Assembly (NCBI RefSeq): GCF_012979235.1
Contig: NZ_JAATWC010000012.1
Span: 1 to 64,000, forward strand
From: Dissulfurirhabdus thermomarina
Lineage (GTDB): Bacteria; Desulfobacterota; Dissulfuribacteria; Dissulfuribacterales; Dissulfurirhabdaceae
Reading direction: 5' to 3'
DNA length: 64,000 nucleotides
The position numbers and the translations under genes were made by a program. Shown in pieces: positions 47,145-56,113 of the stretch. A model generated the notes under the pieces. The model saw nothing but the letters and a program-made list of their open reading frames with translations. It searched no databases and was not told the DNA's origin. How positions within the stretch are numbered: the stretch's first letter is position 1; each line of letters starts with the position of its first letter.

Positions 47145-47318
47145 GGGGCCCCGAGGGGCGGCGGGGTGAGTCCGCCACGGAGGATCATGCCCGCCCATGG
47201 TCTCGAATCCCAGGCGAGTCGGCCCGATGTATCTAAAAGCCGCCGCGGATCTAGGGTATAGTCAGGGACACTTTAGTGCCGCCGGGCGGAAAGGGGAACC
47301 CGGCCGGGGACGCGAGCT
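47145..47318 (+). other. leader region upstream of cbiD
   Basis: A TATAGT (47261-47266) could be a -10 box, but no -35 fits. A GCCGGGCGG...CCCGGC hairpin lies near 47281-47304. I looked for a cobalamin riboswitch and did not find its conserved B12-box or the GCCACTG and CCCGC segments. Nothing else is seen. Confidence 0.4.
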
Positions 47319-48401
47319 GTGAAGAAGGAACTGCGCGAGGGCTTTACCACCGGGGCGTCGGCCGCCGCCGCGGCCGTGGCCGCGGCCCTGGCCGCCCTGG
47401 ACCGCCGGGCCGGGGCCGGGGAGGTGGAGATCCCCTTCCCGGACGGCCGCCGCCGCGCCTTGCCGGTGGCGCACGCCGAGCGGACGGGCCCTGCCTCGGG
47501 CCGGGCCTCGGTGGTGAAGGACGCCGGCGACGACCCGGACGTGACTCACGGCGCCGAGATCGTGGCGGAGGTCGTCCTGCGCCCGTGGGACGGCGATGGC
47601 GACCGGGTCGCCATCCTCGGCGGGCCCGGGGTCGGCCGCGTGACCAAGCCGGGGCTCGCCGTCCCGCCGGGCGAGCCGGCCATCAACCCGGTCCCCCGCC
47701 GGATGATCCGCCGGGCCCTGGAAGAAGTCCTCCCGGGGGACGCCGGGGCGGCGGTCACGGTGAGCATCCCCGGGGGCGAGCGCCTGGCCGGGCGGACCCT
47801 GAACCGCCGGCTCGGGATCGTGGGCGGGTTGTCCATCCTCGGCACCACGGGTATCGTCAAGCCCATCTCCGCCGAGGCCTGGTGCGCCACCATCCGGGTG
47901 GCCATGGACGTGGCGCTGGCGGCGGGGCTCGACGGGGTGGTGCTGGCCACCGGCCGGACCTCCGAGCGGGCGGCCCGGCATCGGCTCGGGTGGCCGGAGG
48001 AGGCCTACGTGGGGATGGGCGACTACCTCGGCTACGCCGTGGCCGAGGCCGCCCGGCGGCCCTTCCGCCGGGTGGTGCTGGCCGCCCAGTGGGCCAAGAT
48101 GATGAAGTGCGCCATGGGATGGGAGCAGACCCACGTCCGCCACGGGGCGCTCGCCGCCGGGGCGGCGCTGGAGTTCCTCCGGGGGCTCGCGCCCGGGGCG
48201 GGGACGGCCCTCCCCCGCCGGGCCAACACGGCGCGAGAGGTCTTCCACGCCCTGGAAGGGCGGCCGGAGGGGCCGGAGATCTTCGCCGCGGTGACGGCGG
48301 CGGCCGCCCGGCGGCTCCGGCCCCGGTTTCGGCCGGACCAGGCGTTCGGCTGCCTCCTCGTCTCGTATGCCGGGGGGGTGGCGGCGGCGGAGGGGTGCTG
48401 A
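47319..48401 (+). CDS. cbiD: cobalt-precorrin-5B C1-methyltransferase
   Basis: The 360-residue protein begins LREGFTTGASAAAAA and shows VVKDAGDDPDVTHGAEI, GGPGVGRVTKPGLAVPPGEPAINPVPR and SILGTTGIVKPIS, all CbiD marks. It methylates C1 in the anaerobic cobalamin pathway. GTG start at 47319. It leads a run with a small Cys protein and cbiET. Confidence 0.95.
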   Translation: MKKELREGFTTGASAAAAAVAAALAALDRRAGAGEVEIPFPDGRRRALPVAHAERTGPASGRASVVKDAGDDPDVTHGAEIVAEVVLRPWDGDGDRVAILGGPGVGRVTKPGLAVPPGEPAINPVPRRMIRRALEEVLPGDAGAAVTVSIPGGERLAGRTLNRRLGIVGGLSILGTTGIVKPISAEAWCATIRVAMDVALAAGLDGVVLATGRTSERAARHRLGWPEEAYVGMGDYLGYAVAEAARRPFRRVVLAAQWAKMMKCAMGWEQTHVRHGALAAGAALEFLRGLAPGAGTALPRRANTAREVFHALEGRPEGPEIFAAVTAAAARRLRPRFRPDQAFGCLLVSYAGGVAAAEGC

Positions 48402-48402
48402 A

Positions 48403-48621
48403 GTGGCGCGCGGCGGGGGGCCCGACCGGGACGGGGCCGCCTCCCCCGCCGGCCGGTGCATCCGGTGCATCCATTACTACGTGACGTGGGAGCCCCGGCA
48501 CCCCCACGGGTGCCGGGGGTTCGGGTTCAAGAGCCGCGAGGCCCCGGAGTGGGTGGTCCGGGAGAGTTCCGGCGCGCCGTGCCGGCTCTTCGAGCCCCGG
48601 GGCGGCCGGGAGGGGAGATGA
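48403..48621 (+). CDS. small conserved Cys protein, unknown
   Basis: The 72-residue protein carries CIRCIHYYVTWEPRHPHGC, GFGFKSREAPEWVV and SSGAPCRLFEPR. The four Cys in a short space suggest a zinc site. I recall similar short proteins in Deltaproteobacteria, sometimes fused to uracil-DNA glycosylase, but cannot assign a role. GTG start with GGAGG upstream; its stop overlaps the cbiET ATG. Confidence 0.7.
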   Translation: MARGGGPDRDGAASPAGRCIRCIHYYVTWEPRHPHGCRGFGFKSREAPEWVVRESSGAPCRLFEPRGGREGR

Positions 48622-49880
48622 AGGCGACGGGCATGGAGCGCGGCGGGGCCGCGGCCGCCACCGGGGCGGAGATCTTCGTGGTCGGCGTGGGGGTGGGGGA
48701 CCCCGGCCCGGCCCCGGGGGCCGGGGAGATCCTCGCCCGGGCCGGCCTCGTGGCGGCGGCCGAGCGGTTCCGCCCCCTCGTTCCACCCGGGTGCCGGTGG
48801 GTGCCGGTGGCGCCGGTGGCGGCGGCGCTGGAACGGGTCGGCGCCTGGCGGGGGCCGGGCCCGGCGGTGGTCCTCGCCTCGGGCGACCCGCTCTTTTTCG
48901 GGATCGGCCGGCGCCTCCTCGAGGCCTTCGGGCCCGGCCGGGTGGCCGTGATCCCGGCGGTCACCAGCATCCAGCGGGCCTGCGCCGCCTTCCGCATCCC
49001 CTGGGACGACATGGCCTTCGTGAGCCTCCACGGGCGGGGGGACGACATCCTGCCCGCCCTGGCTCCGGCGCTCCTCCCCGGCCGGCCCGTGAAGGCGGCC
49101 GTCTTGACGGATGCGGGCCACGGGCCGGAACGGGTGGCGGCCGCCCTGGCCGAGCTGGCGCCGCGGGACCTGCGGCTCCACGTGGCCGAGGACCTGGGCG
49201 GCCCGGGAGAGCGCCTTTCGTCCTTCGCCCTCGAGGAGGCCGCGGCCCGGCGCTTCCACCCCCTCAACGTGGTCCTCGTCACCGGCCCGGCCCAGGGGCC
49301 GCCGCCGGCCTTCGGTCGGGCCGAGGCGGCCTACGCCACGGACGGAGGGCTCATCACCAAGCGGGAGGTCCGGGCCGTGGTCCTGGCCTTCCTCGAGCTG
49401 GCCGGGGCCGGGGTCCTCTGGGACGTGGGGGCCGGCAGCGGCGCGGTCTCCGTGGAGGCGTGCGGGCTGGTCCCGGGGCTCCGGGCCTTCGCCGTGGAAC
49501 GGGACCCCCGGCGGATCGAGCACGTCCGGCGCAACCGGGCCCGCTTCTTCGTGCCGGGGCTCGTGCCGGTGGCCGGAGAGGCACCGGCGGCGCTGGCGGG
49601 GCTGCCCGACCCGGACCGGGTCTTCTTGGGCGGCGGGGCCGGGCGTCCCGGCCTCCTGGACGCCGTGCTCCCGAGGCTCGGGCGCGGGGGGCGCCTGGTG
49701 GCCACCGCGGCCACCCTGGAGACCCTGCACCGGCTGCTCGAGGGCTTCTCCGGCCGGGGGTTCCGGACGGAGGTCACCGAGGTCCAGGCGGCCAGGGGGC
49801 GGGCCCTGGGCGGGGGGACGGGCCTTTCCGGCCTGAACCCGGTCTTCGTGGTGGCCGCCCGGCGGGAGCCGGCGGCGTGA
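48618..49880 (+). CDS. cbiET: fused precorrin-6Y C5,15-methyltransferase / decarboxylase
   Basis: The 420-residue protein joins CbiE (about 18-215: VVGVGVGDPG, VVLASGDPLFFGIGRRLLE, HVAEDLGGPGERL) and CbiT (about 230-410: GGLITKREVRAVVLAFLEL, LWDVGAGSGAVSVEA, LGGGAGRPG). CbiE methylates C5 and C15, and CbiT also removes the C12 acetate carboxyl. The ATG overlaps the upstream stop as ATGA; the stop overlaps waaA as GTGA. Confidence 0.95.
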   Translation: MKATGMERGGAAAATGAEIFVVGVGVGDPGPAPGAGEILARAGLVAAAERFRPLVPPGCRWVPVAPVAAALERVGAWRGPGPAVVLASGDPLFFGIGRRLLEAFGPGRVAVIPAVTSIQRACAAFRIPWDDMAFVSLHGRGDDILPALAPALLPGRPVKAAVLTDAGHGPERVAAALAELAPRDLRLHVAEDLGGPGERLSSFALEEAAARRFHPLNVVLVTGPAQGPPPAFGRAEAAYATDGGLITKREVRAVVLAFLELAGAGVLWDVGAGSGAVSVEACGLVPGLRAFAVERDPRRIEHVRRNRARFFVPGLVPVAGEAPAALAGLPDPDRVFLGGGAGRPGLLDAVLPRLGRGGRLVATAATLETLHRLLEGFSGRGFRTEVTEVQAARGRALGGGTGLSGLNPVFVVAARREPAA

Positions 49881-51208
49881 AGGCCGGCCCTCCCTCCCGG
49901 CCGCCCCTCGGGTGGCTCGGCCTCTACAACGGGCTCCAGCTCGCGGCGCTCCCGGCGGCCGGGCCGGCGGCCCTGGCCTACGGCCTGCTCCGCCGGAAGT
50001 ACCGGGCGCATCTCGCCCAGCGCCTCGGCCGGGCCCCGGCACCGCCTCCCCGGCGGGCCGGCGGCGGTCCACGGATCTGGATCCACGCCCTGTCGGTGGG
50101 CGAGGTGAACGCCGCCGTACCCCTCGTCCGGGCCCTGGCCGCCCGCTGGCCCGGGGCGGTGCTCGTGGTCACGGCCTCCACGGCCACCGGGCTCGAGACC
50201 GCCCGGCGCCGCCTCGGCGGCCTGGCCCGGGTGGTGGCGGCGCTCCCCTTCGACCTGGCGCCCCTGGCCCGGCGGGCGGTGCGGCGCTTCGACCCGGACG
50301 CCTTCGTCCTGGTGGAGACGGACCTCTGGCCGAACCTCCTCTGGACCCTGGCCCGCCGGGGGGTGCCCGCCGTCCTGGTCAACGGGTCGGTCTCGGCCCG
50401 GGCGGCCCGGCGGCTCTCCCGGGTGCCGGGCCTCGTCCGCCTGCTCTACGGCCCCTTCCGCCGCCTCGCCATGCAGTCGGGCGACGACCGCGACCGGCTG
50501 GCCGCCCTGGACGTGGACCCCGGCCGGCTCCTGACCCCCGGGAACCTCAAGTTCGACCTCGCCGTCCCGGAGATGACCGAGGCGGACCGGGCGGCGCTCC
50601 GCTCCCTCATGGGGTTTCCCCCGGAGGCGCCCGTCTGGGTGGCCGGGAGCACCCACCCCGGCGAGGAGGCGGCGGTGCTCGCGGCCTACGCCGAGGCCCG
50701 GGCCGCGGCGCCGGATCTCCGGCTGGTCGTGGCGCCGCGGGACCCGGGCCGCGGTGCGGATGTGGCGGCCATGGCCGCCGCGGCGGGCCTCCGGGTCCGG
50801 CGGCGGAGCGAGGCCGCCGGGACGGCGGGCCCGGGCGGGACGGACGTCTTCGTGCTGGATACCCTGGGGGAGCTGGCCCGGTCCTACGGAATCGCCGACG
50901 TCGCCTTCGTGGGCGGCAGCCTCGTCCCCGTGGGCGGGCACAACCTCCTCGAGCCCGCGGCCTTCGGGATCCCGGTGCTCTTCGGGCCCGAGACGGAGAG
51001 CTGCCGGGAGGTGGCCGGGGCGCTGGCCCGGTCCGGCGGCGGAGTGGAGGTGGCCGACGCCGGGGCGCTGGCCCGCGCGGTGGAAAGTTATCTGGCCGAT
51101 CCGCCGAAAAGGAGGGAGGCGGGGCGGCGGGCCCGGGAGCTGGTGGAGCGCCACCGGGGCGCGGTGGACCGAACCGTGGCCCTGCTGTCGGAGATCCTGG
51201 AGGATTGA
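49877..51208 (+). CDS. waaA: Kdo transferase
   Basis: The 443-residue protein adds Kdo to lipid IVA at the inner membrane. It has an N-terminal hydrophobic anchor, IWIHALSVGEVNAAVPLVRAL, LVETDLWPNLLW, VNGSVSARA and the GT30 C-terminal GGSLVPVGGHNLLEPAAFG. The GTG start overlaps the cbiET stop; lpxK follows three bases later. Confidence 0.95.
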   Translation: MKAGPPSRPPLGWLGLYNGLQLAALPAAGPAALAYGLLRRKYRAHLAQRLGRAPAPPPRRAGGGPRIWIHALSVGEVNAAVPLVRALAARWPGAVLVVTASTATGLETARRRLGGLARVVAALPFDLAPLARRAVRRFDPDAFVLVETDLWPNLLWTLARRGVPAVLVNGSVSARAARRLSRVPGLVRLLYGPFRRLAMQSGDDRDRLAALDVDPGRLLTPGNLKFDLAVPEMTEADRAALRSLMGFPPEAPVWVAGSTHPGEEAAVLAAYAEARAAAPDLRLVVAPRDPGRGADVAAMAAAAGLRVRRRSEAAGTAGPGGTDVFVLDTLGELARSYGIADVAFVGGSLVPVGGHNLLEPAAFGIPVLFGPETESCREVAGALARSGGGVEVADAGALARAVESYLADPPKRREAGRRARELVERHRGAVDRTVALLSEILED

Positions 51209-51211
51209 CGG

Positions 51212-52303
51212 GTGACGGACCGGAGACTGGCCATGCTGTTCCGACTGGGACGGCCGCTGTCCCCCCTCTACGAGACCCTGATGCGGGTGCGCGCCCGGGC
51301 CTACGAGCGCGGGATCCTGGACGTCCTCCAACTCCCCTGCCCGGTGATCTCCGTGGGGAATCTCTCCCTGGGCGGCTCCGGCAAGACGCCCCACGTGGTG
51401 GCCGTTGGGCGGTGGCTCCGGGGGCGGGGAATCCGCCCGGCGGTGGTGAGCCGTGGCTACGGCGGCCGGCGGGCCCGGGGCGGGCCGCGGGTGGTCTCCG
51501 ACGGGGACTTCCTGCATGCCACGGCGGCGGAGGCCGGGGACGAGCCGGTTCTCATCGCCGAGTCGCTGCCCGGCGTCCCGGTGGTGGTGCACCCGGACCG
51601 GTACGCGGCGGGACGTACCGCCGTGGCGCGATTCCACCCGGACCTCGTGCTCCTGGACGACGGTTTCCAGCACCAGCGCCTCGGCCGGGACGTGGACCTC
51701 GTGCTCTTGCCCGCGGCGGCCCCCTTCGGGACGGGGCGGGTCTTTCCGGGCGGCGACCTCCGCGAGCCGCCCGACGCCCTCCGGCGGGCCTCCGCCGTGC
51801 TCTTGACCGGGGCCGAGTGGCTGACGGACGCGGAATGCGAGCGGAGCCGTCGCCAGGTCCAGGCCGTGGCCCCGGGCTGCCCGGTCTTCCTGAGCGCCGT
51901 GCGCCCCACGGGGCTCTCGGACCTTGCGGGGAACCCCCTTCCCATGGAATACCTGGAGGGGACGCCGGTGGCGGCCTTCTGCGCCGTGGGGCGCCCGGAG
52001 GGGTTCTGGGACCTCCTGCGCGACATCGGGGCCGACCTCCGGCGGCAGGCGGCCTTCCGCGATCACCACGCCTACCGGGAGCGGGACCTCGAGGGCCTCG
52101 AAGCGGCGGCCCGCGGGGCGGGGGCCAAGGCCCTCGTGACCACCGCCAAGGACGCCGTCAAGGTCCGCGACCTGGCCGGGGTCCGGAGTAAGGACCGCCT
52201 GCCCGTCTGGGTCCTGGAGGTGGAGGTCCGCCCCGAGGAGGGCTTCTGGCACTATCTCATCGGCCGGCTGGGGCCGCTGTTGTCCCGTTCCATCCCGGCC
52301 TAG
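51212..52303 (+). CDS. lpxK: tetraacyldisaccharide 4'-kinase
   Basis: The 363-residue protein phosphorylates lipid A precursor. It has the Walker A GNLSLGGSGKTPHVVAV, VVSRGYGG, DLVLLDDGFQHQRLGRDVDLVL and a C-terminal ALVTTAKDAVKV. GTG start with GGAGGATTGACGG upstream. Together with waaA it makes Kdo2-lipid A. Confidence 0.95.
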   Translation: MTDRRLAMLFRLGRPLSPLYETLMRVRARAYERGILDVLQLPCPVISVGNLSLGGSGKTPHVVAVGRWLRGRGIRPAVVSRGYGGRRARGGPRVVSDGDFLHATAAEAGDEPVLIAESLPGVPVVVHPDRYAAGRTAVARFHPDLVLLDDGFQHQRLGRDVDLVLLPAAAPFGTGRVFPGGDLREPPDALRRASAVLLTGAEWLTDAECERSRRQVQAVAPGCPVFLSAVRPTGLSDLAGNPLPMEYLEGTPVAAFCAVGRPEGFWDLLRDIGADLRRQAAFRDHHAYRERDLEGLEAAARGAGAKALVTTAKDAVKVRDLAGVRSKDRLPVWVLEVEVRPEEGFWHYLIGRLGPLLSRSIPA

Positions 52304-52326
52304 GCCGGGCGGGGGAGAGAGGGCAG

Positions 52327-53370
52327 TTGGAATTCTCGTTGCTTCGCGAGTTGTCGGCGGCGCCCGGGGTCTCCGGGGCCGAGGACGCGGTCCGGGCGCT
52401 GGTGCGCCGGGAGCTCGCGGCCCTCGGCGCCGAGGTCGAGGCGGATGGGATGGGCAACCTCGTGGCCCGCGTCCCCGGCCCGGGGCCGCGCCTCCTGGTG
52501 GCCGCCCACATGGACGAGGTGGGCCTCTTGGTGCGCCACGTGGACGAGGGCGGTTTCTGCCGGGTGGTCACCGTGGGCGGCATCGACCCCCGGGTCCTCT
52601 ACGGGCAGGCCGTGGTGGTCCGGGGGGAGCGGGATCTCGCCGGCGTGATCGGCGCGGCGCCGCCCCACCTCGCCGGCGGGGGGGACCGGGAGCGGGTGGT
52701 CCCGGTGGACGAACTCTTCGTGGACCTCGGGCTGCCCCCCGGCGAGGCGGCCGCCCTGGTCCGGCCGGGAGACCCGGTGACCTTTCCCGCCTTCTGGGCG
52801 GAGAACGACTGGGGCGTCCAGGCCCGGGCCCTGGACGACCGGGCGGGGCTCTTCGTCATGCTGGAGGCGCTTCGCCGGGCGGGGCGCCCGGCCTGCGACC
52901 TCTACCTTGCGGCCACGGTCCAGGAGGAGGTGGGGCTGCGCGGGGCGGTCCCCGTGGCCGACCGGGTGCGGCCGGACCTGGTCCTCGTCCTGGAGGGGAC
53001 GGTGGCCAACGACCTCCCCGGCGTGCCCCCGCACCAGGTGCTCGCCGCCCTGGGACGCGGGCCGGAGCTCCGCCTGAGCGACGGCCGTTTCCTGGCGGAC
53101 CGCGAGTGGACGGGGTTCGCCGCCGAGGTGGCGGCGGCCGCCGGCCTGCCCCGCCAGGTGGTGGTCAAGAAGGTGGGGGGGACGGATGCCGCGGTCTTCC
53201 AGAACGCCGGCGGGGCGGCCCGGGCGGCGGTCCTCTCCCTCCCCGTGCGCTACCTCCACGCCCCGGTGGGGGTGGCTTGCAAGGCGGACATCGAGGCGGC
53301 GGTGGCCCTCACCGCCGCCCTCATGGAACAGGCCCCGGCCTTCCGCCCGGGGCGGGGCCGGGGGGAGTGA
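52327..53370 (+). CDS. M42 family metallo-aminopeptidase
   Basis: The 347-residue cytoplasmic protein has the two-metal site of the M42 family: LVAAHMDEVG, ALDDRAG, TVQEEVGLRG, VLEGTVANDLPG and RYLHAPVG with the last His. Members are large tetrahedral aminopeptidases. The TTG start at 52327 follows GGGAGAGAGGG. Role here is general peptide turnover. Confidence 0.92.
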   Translation: MEFSLLRELSAAPGVSGAEDAVRALVRRELAALGAEVEADGMGNLVARVPGPGPRLLVAAHMDEVGLLVRHVDEGGFCRVVTVGGIDPRVLYGQAVVVRGERDLAGVIGAAPPHLAGGGDRERVVPVDELFVDLGLPPGEAAALVRPGDPVTFPAFWAENDWGVQARALDDRAGLFVMLEALRRAGRPACDLYLAATVQEEVGLRGAVPVADRVRPDLVLVLEGTVANDLPGVPPHQVLAALGRGPELRLSDGRFLADREWTGFAAEVAAAAGLPRQVVVKKVGGTDAAVFQNAGGAARAAVLSLPVRYLHAPVGVACKADIEAAVALTAALMEQAPAFRPGRGRGE

Positions 53371-53375
53371 GGCGC

Positions 53376-53984
53376 ATGGGGATCCTTTCAGCGGCCGTGG
53401 GTGTCACCCGGTACCGGGTGGTGGACCCGGTCCCCGGGGACTTCTGGAGCTGGGCCGCCGACCGGGTGGCGGCCCGGGCCTTCCGCGAGCGGGAGCCGGA
53501 TACCGCCGAGCGCCGTTCCGGGTGGGCCGCCGTGGCCCACCCCCTGGAAGAAGGCGTGACGCTTGCCGACATGGCCTTCGGGGACTACCTGGTCCTGGCG
53601 CTCCGCGTGGACGAGCGCCGGTTGCCCGCCGCGGTGCTCAAGAAGCACTGCCTCAGGGAAGAGGCCCGGGTGGCCGCCGAGACGGGCCGGCGCCGGCTGC
53701 CGCGGCAGCATCGGGCCGAGATCCGGGAACGGGTTCGCCGGTCGCTGCTCGCGCGGGCCCTGGCCGTTCCCAAGACCGCCGACTTCACCTGGCACGTCTC
53801 CACCGGGCAGGTCCTCTTCCTCTCGTGCCAGACCGGCCTGCGGGAGGCCTTCGAGGATCTCTTCCTCCGCACCTTCGAGCGCCGGCTCCACCCGGTGGTG
53901 CCCTATCTCCTCGCCCAGGAACTCTTGCCGGACGTCGATCGGCGCCGCGCCCTGGCGGAACTCCGGGCGGAGGTCCTGGTCTGA
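53376..53984 (+). CDS. RdgC-like protein
   Basis: The 202-residue protein starts MGILSAAVGVTRYRV and has the RdgC-like pattern RLPAAVLKKHCLREEARVAAETGRR-type helix, an Arg-rich RRLPRQHRAEIRERV and a FTWHVSTGQVLFLSC strand. RdgC of Escherichia coli (about 300 residues) is a ring-shaped DNA-binding inhibitor of RecA; this is shorter. It overlaps the next gene by TGATG, so the two products probably work together. Confidence 0.75.
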   Translation: MGILSAAVGVTRYRVVDPVPGDFWSWAADRVAARAFREREPDTAERRSGWAAVAHPLEEGVTLADMAFGDYLVLALRVDERRLPAAVLKKHCLREEARVAAETGRRRLPRQHRAEIRERVRRSLLARALAVPKTADFTWHVSTGQVLFLSCQTGLREAFEDLFLRTFERRLHPVVPYLLAQELLPDVDRRRALAELRAEVLV

Positions 53985-54529
53985 TGGCGGAGAGCCCCGT
54001 CCTCGACCTCCTCCGGGAGAAGGGGTTCCTGGGCCGGGATTTCCTCACCTGGCTCTGGGTGACCAGCGAGCTGCGGGGCGGCGTGGTGGCCGTCCCCGGC
54101 GAGGGCGACGTGGAGGTGGCCTTCGAGCGTTTCCTGGTGCTTGAATCGGGGGAGGGGGAAGCGAGCCGGAGCCTCACCTGCCGGGGGCTCCAGGCCGAGC
54201 TCGACGAGGCCAAGGCGGGGCTCGCCTCCGGGAAGAAGGTGGCCCGGGCCCATCTTCGGCTCGGGCGGGGCCAGGACGCCTGGCGGCTCACCCTCCGGGG
54301 CGACAGCCTCGACGTCTCGTCGCTCCGGGTGCGAAAGGGGGTCCCCGGGGCGGAGGAGGCCGACGACGAGATCGCCTTCGAGGGACGGGTCCTCGAGCGG
54401 GCCGCCCTGCTGGAACAGGCGGTGGCCACCCTGGACCTCCTCTTCCGGGCCTTCTTGGACGTCCGCCTGGACCCGGAGGCCTGGGCCGGTTTCCGCTCCG
54501 GCATCCGGCGGTGGCTGGAGCGGGGCTGA
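53984..54529 (+). CDS. unknown partner of the RdgC-like protein
   Basis: The 181-residue protein begins LDLLREKGFLGRDFLTWLWVTSE, has a beta-rich middle with LTCRGLQAELDEAKAGLASGKKVARA, and ends in a helix around FRAFLDVRLDPEAWAGFRSGI. I do not recognise a domain. Overlap with the RdgC-like gene points to a joint complex. Confidence 0.68.
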   Translation: MAESPVLDLLREKGFLGRDFLTWLWVTSELRGGVVAVPGEGDVEVAFERFLVLESGEGEASRSLTCRGLQAELDEAKAGLASGKKVARAHLRLGRGQDAWRLTLRGDSLDVSSLRVRKGVPGAEEADDEIAFEGRVLERAALLEQAVATLDLLFRAFLDVRLDPEAWAGFRSGIRRWLERG

Positions 54530-54594
54530 CGGGCGGCCCCGCCCGGGACGGCGGCCGGGGATGCCGGGGCGATGGTCGTACCTGAAGGGGACCC

Positions 54595-56004
54595 ATGCGG
54601 CCCAACCTCGGCTTCAAGATCATCCTCGTCTTCCTGACCAGCCAGTTCGTGCTGCTGGCCGTCCTCGGGTTCCTGTACGCCCGGCGGGGGGTGGAACTCC
54701 TCGAGGAGGAACTGGTGGAGCGGGGCCGGTCCATCGCCCACTACCTCGCCCACGCCAGCGTGGAGGGCGTGCTCCGGAAGGACCCGGACCTCCTCCAGAC
54801 GCCGGTGATCGGGGCCCTCATCCAGCGGGACGTGGTGGGGGTGCGCATCGAGGACCTCAACGGGACGGCCCTCGTGGACGTGGGCGACACCCACGACGCC
54901 CCCGGCGTGACCCTCTTCGAGGCCGTGGTGCAGGAGCGGAAGGCCCACGCCGATGCGGAGACCGAGCTCTACCTCCTGGGGATCGAGGACTGGTCCAAGG
55001 ACGTGGGCCGGGTGCAGGTCTACGTCTCCCGGAAGGCCATCCGGGCCAAGATGGGCGAGCTCAAGCTCTACATCCTGCTGCTCTCCCTGGTGGGGCTCGC
55101 CGTCACCGGGACCCTCGGGATCTGGCTCATCCGGCTCTTCGTCTCGGGCCCCGTGGGGGCCCTGGCCGAGGGCGTGCGCCGGATCTCCGGCGGGGACCTC
55201 GACACCCGGGTCGTGCTGCGATCCAACGACGAGCTGGCGGACCTCGCCCGTGCCTTCAACGGCATGGTGCGCTCCCTCCGGCGACAGATCACCGAGCGGG
55301 TGGCCATGGCGAGCCGGGCGGCCCAGCGCCGGAACCTCGTGATCCTCGGCGAGCTCTCCGCCATGCTCCTCCACGAAGTGGGCAACACCCTCAACCGGTT
55401 CGGGGTCATCCGCTACCGGCTGAGCCAGGAGACCCTCTCCCCCCAGGGGGAGGAGGCCCTCGAGGAGTTCGAGCGGGAACTGGGCAGCCTCGACCGCTTC
55501 ACCCGAAACGTCTCCCTCTTCTCCCGGAAGCCCGAGGTGAAGCTCGTCCCGGTGGACCTTGCCGCCCTGGTCCAGACCCTGGTGGCCTCCATGCGGCTCA
55601 TGGACCCGAAGGGGGTGGACTTCCAGGTGGAACTCCCCCGGGGGGAGGGCTGCACGGCCCTCCTCGACGAGGAGCTGGTGCGCCACGCCCTCCTCAACCT
55701 GGTCAAGAACGCGGTGGACGCCGTGGCCCCCGGCGGCCGGGTGGAGGTCCGGCTCCAGGAGGCCGGCGGCAACTGGGAGATCCGCATCTCGGACAACGGC
55801 CCGGGGATCCCCCCGGACCGCCTGGAAGACGTCTTCACCCCCTTCTTCTCCACCAAGGGCCCGGAGGGGACCGGCCTCGGCCTCGCCATCGCCCGCTCCT
55901 TCATCGAGGCCCACGGGGGGCGGCTCACCGTGGAGAGCCGCCCGGGCCGGACCACCTTCACCGTGCGCCTTCCCGCCCACGGCCTCGAGGGCGCCGCCGG
56001 CTGA
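54595..56004 (+). CDS. orphan membrane histidine kinase
   Basis: The 469-residue protein has two membrane helices (about 8-28 and 160-185) around a periplasmic sensor domain, HAMP, an H-box of form AMLLHEVGNTLNRFGVIRYRL and HATPase (NLVKNAVDAVAPGG, SDNGPGIPPD, GTGLGLAIARSF). The H-box HEVGN differs from the common HEIRNPL. No response regulator is adjacent; AAGGGG precedes the ATG. Confidence 0.9.
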   Translation: MRPNLGFKIILVFLTSQFVLLAVLGFLYARRGVELLEEELVERGRSIAHYLAHASVEGVLRKDPDLLQTPVIGALIQRDVVGVRIEDLNGTALVDVGDTHDAPGVTLFEAVVQERKAHADAETELYLLGIEDWSKDVGRVQVYVSRKAIRAKMGELKLYILLLSLVGLAVTGTLGIWLIRLFVSGPVGALAEGVRRISGGDLDTRVVLRSNDELADLARAFNGMVRSLRRQITERVAMASRAAQRRNLVILGELSAMLLHEVGNTLNRFGVIRYRLSQETLSPQGEEALEEFERELGSLDRFTRNVSLFSRKPEVKLVPVDLAALVQTLVASMRLMDPKGVDFQVELPRGEGCTALLDEELVRHALLNLVKNAVDAVAPGGRVEVRLQEAGGNWEIRISDNGPGIPPDRLEDVFTPFFSTKGPEGTGLGLAIARSFIEAHGGRLTVESRPGRTTFTVRLPAHGLEGAAG

Positions 56005-56016
56005 CCCCGCCGCCCC

Positions 56017-56045
56017 TTGACACCCGGCCCGGGGGCGGGTAGGGT
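56017..56045 (+). promoter_or_regulatory. promoter of the cbiMN-Q-O operon
   Basis: Perfect TTGACA, 17 bases, TAGGGT. The -10 box is poor, which suits a regulated promoter. Confidence 0.5.
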
Positions 56046-56049
56046 GGTC

Positions 56050-56079
56050 GTGTTGTTACGATTTTATAAAAAATAGCAC
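56050..56079 (+). promoter_or_regulatory. candidate NikR-like nickel/cobalt operator
   Basis: An imperfect inverted repeat GTGTTGTT-N14-AATAGCAC (six of eight positions pair) sits just downstream of the -10 box, in an AT-rich island. Its form resembles the GTGTTAC-N13/14-GTAACAC operators described for NikR in Deltaproteobacteria. A bound repressor here would cover the start point. Confidence 0.45.
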
Positions 56080-56113
56080 GGCGGCCGCCGGGCGCCGGAA
56101 AGGGGATCGAGAC

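Noticed and set aside
47145-47318. Cobalamin riboswitch before cbiD
   Set aside because: The conserved B12-box and flanking segments are not present; only a generic GC-rich hairpin is seen.
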